The notes: generated from the letters alone by a model not told the origin. Counted from the stretch's first letter, positions 1-7,593 are shown. The stretch is 39,092 nt of DNA from Anaerolineales bacterium (GCA_016928575.1 JAFGKK010000053.1:1-39092); one strand, 5' to 3'. A program made the numbers and translations.

Positions 1-89
1 CGGTGGCGCTCGAGAAGGGTTCGAAATTCGCGATCCGCGAGGGCGGCCTGACGGTAGGCGCCGGCGTGATCACCGAAATCATCGACTGA
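1..89 (+). CDS. tuf: Elongation factor Tu, C-terminal end (partial)
   Basis: Only the last 28 codons are present, in the frame that starts at base 3, ending at TGA 87-89. The encoded tail (...KFAIREGGLTVGAGVITEIID) matches the end of EF-Tu domain III, where FAIREGG and TVGAGV are near invariant. EF-Tu delivers aminoacyl-tRNA to the ribosome in the cytoplasm. The gene is truncated by the window edge, not by mutation. Its position directly before rpmG and tRNA-Trp is the common tuf-rpmG-secE-nusG order. Confidence 0.93.
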   Translation, partial: VALEKGSKFAIREGGLTVGAGVITEIID

Positions 90-131
90 AAGGAGCGGGG
101 CGGGGACCAACCCCACCCGTGTGCATAAGAA

Positions 132-299
132 ATGGCGAAATCGAAGGATGTCCGGCCGGTGATCACCCTGGCCTGCTCCGATTGCAAGGAGCGGAATTAC
201 ACGACCCAGAAGAACCGGCGCAACGACCAGGGGCGGCTAGAGCTGAAAAAGTTCTGCCCGCGCTGCCGCAAGCACACGCTGCACAAGGAATCGAAATAA
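132..299 (+). CDS. rpmG: 50S ribosomal protein L33
   Basis: A 55-residue basic protein starting MAKSKDVRP. It carries two CxxC pairs (CSDC near residue 15 and CPRC near residue 42), which identifies the zinc-binding form of L33, a component of the large ribosomal subunit near the E site. Length matches the family. It lies 42 bases after tuf and 64 bases before tRNA-Trp, the usual context. The start is the ATG at 132, because the next in-frame alternatives would remove conserved sequence. Confidence 0.95.
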   Translation: MAKSKDVRPVITLACSDCKERNYTTQKNRRNDQGRLELKKFCPRCRKHTLHKESK

Positions 300-363
300 T
301 GCATTCGCGGGGGCGTGGAGTCGCTGCGCCCCCTACCTGGCGCGCATTGGCGCGCCGCAACAC

Positions 364-437
364 AGGCCAGTAGCTCAATTTGGCAGAGCACCGCTCTCCA
401 AAAGCGGGGGTTGTGGGTTCAATTCCTGCCTGGCCTG
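364..437 (+). tRNA. trnW: tRNA-Trp (anticodon CCA)
   Basis: A 74-nt cloverleaf can be folded by eye. The acceptor stem is AGGCCAG (364-370) with CTGGCCT (430-436) and discriminator G437. The anticodon stem CCGCT/AGCGG (391-395 / 403-407) encloses loop CTCCAAA with anticodon CCA at 398-400. The T loop is TTCAATT at 418-424. CCA is not encoded. A tRNA-Trp between rpmG and secE is a frequent bacterial arrangement. Confidence 0.96.
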
Positions 438-553
438 CCTGATTCGGAAGCGGACGGCCGTCCGCATCAACCGCCGCACGGGCGGGCTTCGCGCCCGCCC
501 GCGGGCCTTGGGTCGGCGGAGATCCATTCGTCCAAGAAACAAGCGAGGGTATC

Positions 554-760
554 GTGCCGAAACCATCCGCCAAACAACCGAACGTCATCGTCCGGCTGGT
601 CAACGAAACCGTGGGAGAATTGCGCAAGGTCTCCTGGCCGACCCGGGACGAAGCCCTGCGCCTGACTGCGATCGTGATGGTGGTGTTGATCGCCAGCAGC
701 CTGTTCCTCGGCTTGATTGACGCCATTCTCACCGAGGTATTCCGCCTGTTGCTGGCGTAG
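554..760 (+). CDS. secE: Preprotein translocase subunit SecE
   Basis: A 68-residue single-span membrane protein of the short SecE type. SecE clamps the two halves of SecY in the Sec translocon. The diagnostic cytosolic amphipathic helix ELRKVSWPTRDEA (about residues 22-34) is followed by one hydrophobic segment (about 37-62). The start is GTG at 554, preceded by a purine-rich GCGAGGG. The ATG codons further down would delete the conserved helix. nusG follows after 20 bases, the standard order. Confidence 0.95.
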   Translation: MPKPSAKQPNVIVRLVNETVGELRKVSWPTRDEALRLTAIVMVVLIASSLFLGLIDAILTEVFRLLLA

Positions 761-780
761 GAACGGGGAAGAAAGCCGTC

Positions 781-1485
781 ATGTGGGACGATCCGGAACG
801 CGAGCAAGAGGAACCCCGGCAGTCGGAAGAGGAGCGGATTCAAGAATCCGCCGACAGCCGGCCGGTTTCGGATTCCCCCGCACCGGCCGCCCCCCTCGTC
901 AACCCGCTGATGCCCCAGCCGGAGGAAGCGGCGCCGGCCCCCGAAACCGCCGAGCCCGGCGACGGGCGCGCTTGGTACGTGGTGCACTGCTACTCCGGCC
1001 AGGAAAACAAAGTGCGCCACAACCTGGAGCAGCGGATCGAGACGATGGGCATGAAGGACAAGATCTTCGACATCATCATCCCCACCGTCGAGGAGATCGA
1101 GGTAAAGGACGGCAAGCGCCGCACCGTGGAGAAGCGGGTCTACCCCGGCTACCTGATGGTGCAGATGGTCCTGACCGAGGAATCCTGGTTCGTGGTCCGC
1201 AACACGCCGGGGGTGACGGGCTTTGTAGGCATGGGCAACACCCCCACCGCGCTGCGTTCGGAAGAGGTGGCGCAGATCCTGAAGCGGATGGAAACCACGA
1301 CCCCGACCGTCCGGCCGACCTACAAGGCCGGGCAGAAGGTGCGGATCGTCGACGGACCCTTCAACGAGTTCGTCGGAACCGTGGACAGCATCGATATGGA
1401 CCGCGGCAAGGTCCGGGTGCTGGTTTCGTTTTTCGGCCGCGAAACGCCTGTGGAGTTGGATTTCCTGCAGGTGGAAAAAGCCTGA
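781..1485 (+). CDS. nusG: Transcription termination/antitermination protein NusG
   Basis: A 234-residue protein. Residues 1-62 form an acidic Pro/Glu-rich extension that typical NusG (about 175-185 residues) lacks. The NGN domain starts near residue 65 ([14 protein letters not shown]) and contains PGYLMVQM. The C-terminal KOW domain (about 182-234, [18 protein letters not shown]) ends [11 protein letters not shown]. NusG binds RNA polymerase and couples it to Rho or the ribosome. The ATG at 781 is preceded by a weak GGGAAG. An internal ATG at codon 44 could give a shorter form without most of the extension. It is probably co-transcribed with secE and rplK. Confidence 0.95.
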   Translation: MWDDPEREQEEPRQSEEERIQESADSRPVSDSPAPAAPLVNPLMPQPEEAAPAPETAEPGDGRAWYVVHCYSGQENKVRHNLEQRIETMGMKDKIFDIIIPTVEEIEVKDGKRRTVEKRVYPGYLMVQMVLTEESWFVVRNTPGVTGFVGMGNTPTALRSEEVAQILKRMETTTPTVRPTYKAGQKVRIVDGPFNEFVGTVDSIDMDRGKVRVLVSFFGRETPVELDFLQVEKA

Positions 1486-1505
1486 CGCGGCCCCAAAATT
1501 TTTTC

Positions 1506-1540
1506 GTGGGAGGGCCGTCCCAAAGGCCCGTTACTACCAC
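1506..1540 (+). promoter_or_regulatory. Candidate L1-binding autoregulatory site before rplK
   Basis: GTGGGAGGGCCG at 1506-1517 and GGCCCGTTACTACCAC at 1525-1540 fold into an inner GGGCC/GGCCC stem, an asymmetric internal loop, and an outer GTGG/CCAC stem. Both strands resemble the L1 site in 23S rRNA, which carries GUGGGAGG on one strand and UACCAC on the other. The structure ends next to the Shine-Dalgarno AAGGAG (1541-1546). That suits translational repression of rplK-rplA by free L1, which is known in other bacteria. The assignment here is by resemblance. Confidence 0.7.
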
Positions 1541-1552
1541 AAGGAGAATCCC

Positions 1553-1981
<429 letters not shown>

Positions 1982-2064
1982 ATAATTAATCCGCGCAGGC
2001 CGCGGAAGGTCGCGCAGAATTTTTTCCGTTGCGTGACCGCCGCGTGCTCCGTGGATCCAACTAC

Positions 2065-2206
2065 GTGGGAGGGCCGCCAAAAATCGGCCCGTCCGCCCCG
2101 CCTTCGCCATAGGGTCGCCCGGGAATTCCCTCCGCGGATGCACCGGGATCCGTTCTCCAGGAAGATGCCGACCGGGAGTGGAAGCGAATACGGGACTGGC
2201 ACCACA
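2065..2206 (+). promoter_or_regulatory. Second, split L1-site-like element before rplA
   Basis: GTGGGAGGGCCG recurs at 2065-2076, with CGGCCC at 2085-2090 closing a perfect 6-bp stem (GGGCCG/CGGCCC). The matching 3' half, ACCACAAGGAG, lies at 2201-2211 next to the rplA start codon. In the rplK copy these halves are about 8 bases apart. Here about 110 bases of unrelated sequence separate them. The region 1982-2064 also repeats the AATTTTTTC that precedes the first copy. This looks like a duplicated leader later enlarged by insertion. Whether it still binds L1 is unknown. Confidence 0.5.
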
Positions 2207-2216
2207 AGGAGAAAAA

Positions 2217-2933
2217 ATGTCTGATCATGGAAAGAAATACCTGGCCGCCGCCAAACAGGTGGATCCGGAAAAGCTTTACTCCCCGGCGGACGCAGTCAAG
2301 CTGGCCAAGGCCACTTCGATCACCAAATTCGACGCCACGGTCGAGGTGCACATGCGCCTGGGGGTGGACCCCAAGCAGGCCGATCAGCAGGTGCGCGACG
2401 TGGTCGTCCTGCCGCATGGGCTGGGCAAGAACATCCGCGTGCTGGTCTTCACCGCCGGCGAATCCGCGAATAGCGCCCGCGAGGCCGGCGCGGAGCACAT
2501 CGCCGACAGCGATGACATGGTGAAGAAAATCCAGGACGGCTGGGCGGATTTCGACGTGGCGATCGCCACGCCGGAGATGATGGCCAAGGTCGGCAAGCTC
2601 GGGCGCGTGCTCGGTCCGCGCGGGCTGATGCCCAATCCCAAGGCCGGCACCGTCGTCCCGCCGGAGGACATCGCCAAGGCGGTCAAGGAAGCCAAGGCCG
2701 GGCGGGTCGAGTTCCGGCTCGACAAAACCGCCAACCTGCATGTGAGCATCGGCAAGGCTTCATTTTCGGAAAAGGCGCTTTATGAAAATTTCGCCGCCCT
2801 CATGGAAGCCATCAAACGCGCCAAGCCGGCCGCGGTGAAGGGCATCTTCCTGCGCAAAATCGTCATGGCCACGACCATGGGCCCCGGCGTGCACGTCGAT
2901 CCAGCCGCGGCGCAGGCGATGGAAGTCGGGTAA
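2217..2933 (+). CDS. rplA: 50S ribosomal protein L1
   Basis: A 238-residue protein starting [16 protein letters not shown]. The ATG at 2217 sits 5 bases after AAGGAG (2206-2211). An upstream in-frame GTG at 2178 would add 13 residues that do not look like L1. Family landmarks are [22 protein letters not shown] near residues 38-57, [16 protein letters not shown] near 130-145, and the terminal [10 protein letters not shown]1 builds the L1 stalk at the E site and also acts as a translational repressor of its own operon. A 285-bp gap with a palindromic repeat and the L10 leader follows. Confidence 0.96.
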   Translation: MSDHGKKYLAAAKQVDPEKLYSPADAVKLAKATSITKFDATVEVHMRLGVDPKQADQQVRDVVVLPHGLGKNIRVLVFTAGESANSAREAGAEHIADSDDMVKKIQDGWADFDVAIATPEMMAKVGKLGRVLGPRGLMPNPKAGTVVPPEDIAKAVKEAKAGRVEFRLDKTANLHVSIGKASFSEKALYENFAALMEAIKRAKPAAVKGIFLRKIVMATTMGPGVHVDPAAAQAMEVG

Positions 2934-2940
2934 AAATCCT

Positions 2941-3050
2941 TCCTCACCCCCCACCCCTGCACCCTCGCCTCACTCCGCTCGAGGACAGGCTTCCCCCTCT
3001 CCTGACATTAGTCAGGAAGGGGGGAAGGGGACGGGGGATGGAGGTGAGGA
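2941..3050. repeat. Palindromic repeat, GGTGAGG-ended family, copy 1
   Basis: An imperfect inverted repeat beginning TCCTCACCCCCCACCCC and ending GGATGGAGGTGAGGA. The centre is CTCCTGAC-ATT-AGTCAGGA. The same ends, with variable interiors, recur at 3789-3875, about 14592-14704 and about 33774-33914. No coding potential is seen. It sits between rplA and the rplJ promoter. Confidence 0.75.
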
Positions 3051-3071
3051 AAGTGGCGCCGGGTTTGGTGT

Positions 3072-3077
3072 TATAAT
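3072..3077 (+). promoter_or_regulatory. Candidate -10 element for the rplJL transcript
   Basis: A consensus TATAAT at 3072-3077 lies about 20 bases before the L10 leader. This would start RNA near 3084 and include the whole leader. No good -35 is visible 17 bases upstream (GAAAGT at 3049-3054). It would allow rplJ-rplL to be expressed separately from rplK-rplA. Confidence 0.55.
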
Positions 3078-3091
3078 CCCGGCCGCTGAAA

Positions 3092-3160
3092 CAACGCTTC
3101 GCCGCAGACAGCAGGCGTCCCGAGCTTTGTCGAGGGAAGAAGCCCTGCCGAGGTGAAGAT
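3092..3160 (+). ncRNA. Ribosomal protein L10 leader
   Basis: The signature strands of the L10 leader are present: GCAGACAGCAGGCG (3103-3116) and, downstream, CCCTGCCGAGGTG (3143-3155). They pair through CAGCAGG/CCTGCCG and form the kink-turn-like site bound by the L10-(L12)n complex. In the known family this autoregulates rplJL by translation or transcription attenuation. It sits at the expected place directly before rplJ, and a terminator hairpin follows at 3200-3237. Confidence 0.85.
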
Positions 3161-3199
3161 TTCCACTCCACCCCCACCGTCGGCGGGGGTCCGAAAAGG

Positions 3200-3237
3200 A
3201 AGTCTTTGCTTCGTATGCGAAGCAAAGACTTTTTTTT
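3200..3237 (+). terminator. Attenuator-like terminator in the rplJ leader
   Basis: A perfect 13-bp stem, AGTCTTTGCTTCG (3201-3213) with CGAAGCAAAGACT (3218-3230), has a TATG loop and is followed directly by T7 (3231-3237). It lies between the L10 leader and the rplJ Shine-Dalgarno. Read-through is needed for rplJL expression. It is therefore most simply an attenuator controlled by the leader, as described for rplJL in Bacillus. The competing antiterminator was not resolved by eye. Confidence 0.8.
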
Positions 3238-3255
3238 GGAAAGGAGGTGACTCTC

Positions 3256-3783
3256 TTGGCGCTGACCAAAGAACAGAAGAAGGAACGGGTAGCCCAGACC
3301 GTCGAATTGCTGAAAAAAAGCCAGGGCGTGGTCCTGGCCGAATACGGCGGGTTGGCCGCCCCCGGCATGAACGCCCTGCGCAGCAAAACGCGCGACGCGC
3401 AGGGGGAAGTGCGCGTGGTGAAAAACACCCTGGCCGCGATCGCCATGCGCGAAGCGGGTTTGGCCCTGCCCGGCGGGAAAATCGACGGCAACACGCTGAT
3501 CGCCTTCGGCGTCGCCGACATCGTCGGGATTGCCAAAGCGGTCGTCGACGCCGCAAAGGAATCCGAGTTCGTGAAGGTCAAAGGCGGATACCTGGACGGC
3601 AAGGCGCTCTCGGCCGACGAGGTGAAAACCCTCGCCGCGCTGCCGCCGCTGCCGGTCATCCGCGCGCGGCTGGCGGGCGTGCTCAAAGCCCCGGCCGGCA
3701 AGATTGCGGGCGTGCTTTCCGCCCCGGCGCGCAACGTGGTGGGAGTGTGCAAGGCGTATTCGCAGAAACAGGCAACGGCCTGA
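3256..3783 (+). CDS. rplJ: 50S ribosomal protein L10
   Basis: A 175-residue protein starting (M)ALTKEQKKERVAQTVE. L10 anchors the L12 dimers to the ribosome. The TTG at 3256 is chosen because AAGGAGG (3241-3247) lies 8 bases upstream. The in-frame GTG at 3247 overlaps that site. The rRNA-binding N-terminal domain includes VVLAEYGGL and VRVVKNTLAAIA, and the Ala-rich C-terminal helix receives L12. rplL follows after a 111-bp gap that carries another palindromic repeat. Confidence 0.95.
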   Translation: MALTKEQKKERVAQTVELLKKSQGVVLAEYGGLAAPGMNALRSKTRDAQGEVRVVKNTLAAIAMREAGLALPGGKIDGNTLIAFGVADIVGIAKAVVDAAKESEFVKVKGGYLDGKALSADEVKTLAALPPLPVIRARLAGVLKAPAGKIAGVLSAPARNVVGVCKAYSQKQATA

Positions 3784-3788
3784 AAAAC

Positions 3789-3875
3789 TTCCCTCACCTT
3801 TCTTCCCCGCCCCTTGCTCCTCTCCTGACTTCGGTCAGGCGAGGGGAAAGAGGAACGGGGTAGGGGGGTGAGGAA
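3789..3875. repeat. Palindromic repeat, GGTGAGG-ended family, copy 2
   Basis: TTCCCTCACCTTTCTTCCCC... pairs with ...GGGGTAGGGGGGTGAGGAA around a CCTGACTTCGGTCAGG core (about 3823-3838). It lies within the rplJ-rplL spacer and ends a few bases before the rplL Shine-Dalgarno (AAAGGAG). The hairpin would therefore be transcribed between the two genes and could affect their different expression levels. Confidence 0.75.
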
Positions 3876-3894
3876 ATAAAGGAGATGTTTTGCA

Positions 3895-4272
3895 ATGGCT
3901 GACATCCAGAAACTCGTGGACGAGCTCTCGAAGCTCTCCGTTATCGAAGCGGCCGACCTGGCCAAAGCGCTCGAGGAAAAATGGGGCGTCACCGCCGCGG
4001 CTCCCGTCGCGGTGGCGATGGCGCCGGGCGCGGGCGGCGCCGCCGCGGCCGAAGAGGAAAAGACCGAGTTCGCCGTCATCCTCAAGGATGCCGGCGCGAA
4101 GAAGATCGACGTCATCCGCGTCGTCCGCCAGCTGACCAACCTGGGGCTCAAGGAAGCCAAGGAACTCACCGAGGCCGCCGGCTCCAAGGTCCTCGATGCG
4201 GTCACCAAAGACGTCGCCGCGGACGCCAAGGCCAAGCTCGAGGCCGCCGGTGCGAGCGTGGAAGTCAAGTAA
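3895..4272 (+). CDS. rplL: 50S ribosomal protein L7/L12
   Basis: A 125-residue acidic, Ala-rich protein. Residues 1-30 ([20 protein letters not shown]) are the dimerisation domain that binds L10. The Ala/Gly/Pro hinge spans about 35-52. The C-terminal domain carries [20 protein letters not shown] and [13 protein letters not shown], the factor-binding surface for EF-Tu and EF-G. The ATG at 3895 follows AAAGGAG. The last 40 bases of the gene recur at 10070-10110 and, more diverged, near 7472-7500. rpoB does not follow, unlike in many bacteria. Confidence 0.96.
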   Translation: MADIQKLVDELSKLSVIEAADLAKALEEKWGVTAAAPVAVAMAPGAGGAAAAEEEKTEFAVILKDAGAKKIDVIRVVRQLTNLGLKEAKELTEAAGSKVLDAVTKDVAADAKAKLEAAGASVEVK

Positions 4273-4293
4273 TCCCGCTTCAAGCATAATCAG

Positions 4294-4318
4294 AAACCCC
4301 CGCAAGGGGGTTTTTTTT
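4294..4318 (+). terminator. Intrinsic terminator of rplJL
   Basis: AAACCCCC (4294-4301) pairs with GGGGGTTT (4306-4313) around a short GCAA loop, followed by a run of T to 4318. It is 22 bases after the rplL stop codon. Confidence 0.85.
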
Positions 4319-4322
4319 CTAA

Positions 4323-4474
4323 CAGGGTGTTGAAAAAGCCCATAAAGGGTGTCATTGCGAGCGACCGCAGGGAGCGAAGCAATCCCCTTCGCTGGAAAAA
4401 GAGGGAGATTGCTTCGCCCGCCCCGGCGCGGGGCGGGGCTCGCAATGACATCGCTAAGCTTTTTCAACACCCTG
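4323..4474. mobile_element. MITE-like element with 17-bp perfect terminal inverted repeats
   Basis: CAGGGTGTTGAAAAAGC (4323-4339) is the exact reverse complement of GCTTTTTCAACACCCTG (4458-4474). Nested inside are GTCATTGCGAGC (4351-4362) with GCTCGCAATGAC (4438-4449), and GCGAAGCAATC (4374-4384) with GATTGCTTCGC (4408-4418). At 152 bp with no open frame it is non-autonomous. The inner GTCATTGCGAGC pair resembles a repeat seen in many unrelated genomes, so it may be a separate palindrome captured inside. A related, shorter pair occurs at 36719-36772. Confidence 0.7.
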
Positions 4475-4478
4475 CTAA

Positions 4479-4517
4479 TTGGAACCCTTAGGGTCCAGAG
4501 GACCCCAAGGGTTCCAA
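4479..4517. repeat. GGAACCCTTAGGGTCC palindrome, copy 1
   Basis: TTGGAACCCTTAGGGTCC (4479-4496) pairs with 4500-4517 around an AGA loop, with one mismatch. A second copy with a perfect 19-bp stem lies at 7553-7593. In both places it follows a copy of the rplL tail and terminator and precedes a WD40 lipoprotein gene, so it belongs to the duplicated segment. No T tract follows. Confidence 0.75.
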
Positions 4518-4994
4518 ACGCGAATTTCGGGAAAAAAATAATTTTTTCCTCAGGCCGGAATAAGCATGCATGGATTTCCCCCGTTCGCACACACCGCTCA
4601 CGGGGCAGGCGCCGAAAAGAAGGGATTGCACGGATATAGAATACAAATAGTGGTTTTGTTTAACTGCACAGGCAGCTTATTTCGACTGAATAATCTCAGC
4701 ATAACATCACCGGTGTTATTGGTTTTGTCCGTCACCCCGGCGTGGCTTCCCCGCGCCCGCCCTCGCGCCCGCCCTCGCGCCTGCTCTCGCGAAGCGAGGG
4801 AAGCGAGGGAAGCGAGGTTCGAAGCCGGGGCCCGGTATTTATTGAAGATTTACTGGATGCCGGCTAATTTCACCCCCGGCAAAGAACACGCCGAGGGCGG
4901 GCGCCGGCATGACGATCGCCAGCAGAGTAATAACAAATGATCAAGGATCGGGCGAAAAACCGTCCGGCGGGAAGAGGGGCCGATTTTAAAAAGC
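4518..4994. other. Non-coding remnant: duplicated leader plus inserted repeats
   Basis: No gene is recognised. Bases about 4566-4650 (GCTCACGGGGCAGGCGCCGA, AAGAAGGGAT, GGAT..GA.TACAAATA) match 7665-7730 upstream of the intact WD40 gene. Bases about 4733-4920 hold repeat DNA: GTCACCCCGGC...GCCGGGGCC, two GCGCCCGCCCTC units, three GAAGCGAGG units, and a GGATGCCGGC...GCCGGCATGACGA pair (about 4857-4912) of the family that forms the array at 30736. The insertion lies where the intact copy has its AT-rich promoter region. Confidence 0.6.
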
Positions 4995-5590
4995 AGGAAG
5001 ATACTCGCTCTGATTGTGACTGTCATCGCGCTTCTCGGATCGGCCTGCGGCGGGACCCCATCGCCGCAACCGATGCCGTCGTCCACGGAGAGGTGGGAGT
5101 GGCGCCGTCACCCGCGCGCACCCGCAAACCCACTCCGAAATCGACTTCTTCTCCGACCGGCGCGTTCACGCAGACGGAAACCCTCCCTCCGCAAAACACA
5201 CCGAACCCGTTCCCGCCGTTCACTCGTCCCATCACCGCCGAAAACATTTCCGGAATCGGCGGATGGGCGCGGATCGGAGCGGGTGATGTCCTCCAGATTT
5301 CCTATGCGGCAGAGAATTGGCGCGGCGTGGGTCTTTTTAATTCCGCGTCCGGAAAGATAATCCGGCTGCCAAACACGGATTTCTTTTTCCTCAGTTTGTC
5401 CTTTTCTCCGGCCGGTAAACCGATGGCTGCGGGATCCCGGTACGGCACCCTCGGCCTTTGGAACGCCGCCGACGGGACTCCGGTGTGAAGCATCGATGGG
5501 CATGCCGATGCTGGATGTGGTGTTTCTTTCTTGCCGGATGGAACCCTGCTGGGCCGGGGTTCGGAAGACGGCGGAATAAAAAACCTCCGG
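4995..5590 (+). pseudogene. Decayed WD40-repeat lipoprotein gene (5' part only)
   Basis: This is a degraded relative of the gene at 8010-10040. The lipoprotein signal is readable (ILALIVTVIALLGSAC), but the codon matching the TTG start is TTA. A frameshift near 5090-5105 moves the frame from the PQPMPSSTER segment to one resuming at TSSPTGAFTQTETLPPQ. A stretch of about eight residues is missing near 5300. A TGG-to-TGA change ends the frame at 5486-5488, after WNAADGTPV. Homology continues past the stop (SIDGH..., GSEDGGI) to about 5590, then ends. The other 12 or so blades are absent. It is almost certainly non-functional. Confidence 0.85.
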
Positions 5591-5696
5591 GACAGGAATG
5601 AGATTAATCGCGCGGTGGGGCGGACGGAAACGGTGACGGGGAGCCTTGCGGATCGGCGGGCCAACGGCGGCGGATCGGTCCGTTACCGCAAGAGGT

Positions 5697-5702
5697 TATA
5701 AT
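5697..5702 (+). promoter_or_regulatory. Candidate -10 element for the metallopeptidase lipoprotein
   Basis: TATAAT at 5697-5702, about 80 bases before the start codon at 5782. No convincing -35 is seen. An AGGAGG Shine-Dalgarno is present just before the ATG (5770-5775). Confidence 0.4.
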
Positions 5703-5781
5703 TCGGCTTTGGCCTGCGGCGGACCGGTGACGTCGCAAAGCCTCCTTGGATTAATTTTTCCCGCCGGGCAGGAGGAGACCC

Positions 5782-7209
5782 ATGGACCGTATTCATAGAG
5801 GAATAATGCTTCTTGGATTGTCGCTCGCTCTGGCGTCCTGCGCGGCGGCGGAATCCGCCCCGGACGTGTCCCTTCCGGCGGCGGAGATGCCGACCGCAGG
5901 TGCGAATCCGAAACCGTCGGCGACGGCCGCCTTCAGCCCCACGGCGACCCAGACCCCCACGCCGGAGCCCACGCAATTCAGTTTCCAGGAACAGCTGACG
6001 GGACATCCCTCCCAGCTGAGTCTTTGGATCGAGGAGCTCGATCCGCACAGTGGGAAGGTTGTCGTCAATGGGGCCGACATGAACAGCCCGACCGCGCCGT
6101 TCACGGTGGATTGGGGCGATGGGGAAACGGCCGACGCCTGGTTTCCCTGTCAACACACGTATGCGGACACCGGAAAAAACTACCTCGTCGCGGTGACGGC
6201 CCATTACTCCCAAACAGACACCGGTGCCGCCGAACTGCTGGTGCGATTTGCGCCCCCCGTCATCGAGCCCATCCCGCTGCCCGAAAATCTCCGCGTAACC
6301 ATACCCGTCCAAAAGCCGAAGTTGACCAGCCGACTGTACGCCGTGCCGGGCGGACTGACCACCTTCACTGATGAATTTTTCGCCGGTGGATTGACCCCCC
6401 GCGAGGCTGTTGAGTACGTGCTCTCCCTCGCGGCCTACCTCCAGTACGATTTCGCCAACGAAAACGTATACACCGGCGAGGACGGCTTCCCCCAGGTGTT
6501 GTTGATGGATCCCTCTGCCCAAGGAATGTATTCGCTGTGGTTCACCGACCCCGTCAGTCTCGCCTCGGGGGAATACGGTCTGAGCGGGACTCTGCAATAC
6601 AGCTCGTTCTTCCACGAAATGGGCCATAATTTCACGCTCAACAGCCCGGCGGCGTATTACACCGGCGGCAAGATCGACGGCAACGCGAACGCGATCTACT
6701 CCGAGACCCTGGCCAATATTTTCGCCCACGCCACGGCGTACGAGTTGCTGCGCAAGGCCGGGGAGTTCGGCCTGGACGACGGACTGGCGGCGGAAATCCG
6801 GCAGTCTGCGCTTTCGTCCATGGCGGTGACGCGAAGTGGCTACGAGGATTACCTGGCCGCCGGGAAATCGTTCCATTCGTGGAACGATCCGGCCACTGCC
6901 GACGATGAAACCTTCGGCACGTTCATGACGATCGCGTACAAATTCTGTGAACGGGCGGAGGCGGATGGGAGCGGATACCGCGAACCGGTGAAACGGATGA
7001 TGGTGTTGCTGCAGAAGTTCAACCCGGATTGGCACGCGCGGTATTCCGCAGGCGCCAATTCGCCCGCCGCCGAGGCTTTCCGGGCGACGTGGATGGTGGC
7101 CGCCCTTTCGTACGCCTTTTCCGCGGACCTGCGGGATGAGTTCCGGGCATTGCAGTTTCCGATCGACGATGCGGCATTTGAAGAACTGCTGAATGCGGCA
7201 TCCGGGTGA
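5782..7209 (+). CDS. Lipoprotein with PKD-like domain and HEMGH metallopeptidase motif
   Basis: A 475-residue protein. The signal peptide ends in lipobox LASC (Cys20), followed by a Pro/Thr-rich linker (about 40-66) that would lift the protein off the membrane. Residues about 86-156 look like a PKD-type beta domain (TVDWGDGETADAW, HTYADTGKNY). HEMGH at 278-282 is a zinc HExxH motif, and Glu308 in YSETLANIFAHA is a plausible third ligand, as in gluzincin-like peptidases. I do not recognise a named family; the substrate is unknown. The ATG follows AGGAGG. It sits between a decayed WD40 gene and a second copy of the rplL tail, possibly as cargo of that segment. Confidence 0.85.
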   Translation: MDRIHRGIMLLGLSLALASCAAAESAPDVSLPAAEMPTAGANPKPSATAAFSPTATQTPTPEPTQFSFQEQLTGHPSQLSLWIEELDPHSGKVVVNGADMNSPTAPFTVDWGDGETADAWFPCQHTYADTGKNYLVAVTAHYSQTDTGAAELLVRFAPPVIEPIPLPENLRVTIPVQKPKLTSRLYAVPGGLTTFTDEFFAGGLTPREAVEYVLSLAAYLQYDFANENVYTGEDGFPQVLLMDPSAQGMYSLWFTDPVSLASGEYGLSGTLQYSSFFHEMGHNFTLNSPAAYYTGGKIDGNANAIYSETLANIFAHATAYELLRKAGEFGLDDGLAAEIRQSALSSMAVTRSGYEDYLAAGKSFHSWNDPATADDETFGTFMTIAYKFCERAEADGSGYREPVKRMMVLLQKFNPDWHARYSAGANSPAAEAFRATWMVAALSYAFSADLRDEFRALQFPIDDAAFEELLNAASG

Positions 7210-7471
7210 CGCCGGCCGGGAAAGGGGACGGAATTATCCCGGAGAACCGCTCCCGCGCCGGCCCGTCGTTGGAGGTTGCGGCGGCCGTCGCCTCGCAAGC
7301 CGCCATCCGGCCGGTCCGACGGATGATCGAGAGCCTGCGCTCGTTCGGAGGCTTCCTCAGCAGGTGACATCTACGGATGTTTTCCGCCTGACCGGAAGCG
7401 GCGGACGGCCTGGCGGGTTTGGAGGATGCCGAGGTTGTTTCCCCGGAGGTCGGTGAGGATTGTCACGGTTA
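7210..7471. other. Non-coding stretch after the metallopeptidase gene
   Basis: GC-rich sequence without a credible gene. The short open frames here lack a Shine-Dalgarno and any recognisable protein sequence. It ends at the second copy of the rplL 3' tail. Confidence 0.5.
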
Positions 7472-7550
7472 CCCCCCGGCGCGAGTGCGGAAGTCAGGTA
7501 GTCCCGATTCCAGCAAAACCAGAAACCCCCTGCAAGGGGGTTTCTGGTTT
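7472..7550 (+). repeat. rplL 3'-end copy B with terminator hairpin
   Basis: CCCCCGGCGCGAGTGCGGAA..., stop TAG, GTCCCGATTC and a GCAAGGGGG hairpin align base for base with the end of rplL (4250-4315), with scattered substitutions. The hairpin CCAGAAACCCCC (7519-7530) / GGGGGTTTCTGG (7536-7547) is a perfect 12-bp stem. No upstream part of rplL is present. It marks the junction between the metallopeptidase module and the intact WD40 module. Confidence 0.8.
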
Positions 7551-7552
7551 GT

Positions 7553-7593
7553 AATGGAACCCTTAGGGTCCGGAGGACCCTAAGGGTTCCATT
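7553..7593. repeat. GGAACCCTTAGGGTCC palindrome, copy 2
   Basis: A perfect 19-bp inverted repeat, 7553-7571 with 7575-7593, with loop GGA. It is the counterpart of the palindrome at 4479-4517 and keeps the same order relative to the rplL tail, which supports a segmental duplication. Confidence 0.8.

Noticed and set aside
7193-7456. A small frame after the metallopeptidase gene
   Set aside because: No Shine-Dalgarno, overlaps the end of the real gene, and no protein-like sequence.
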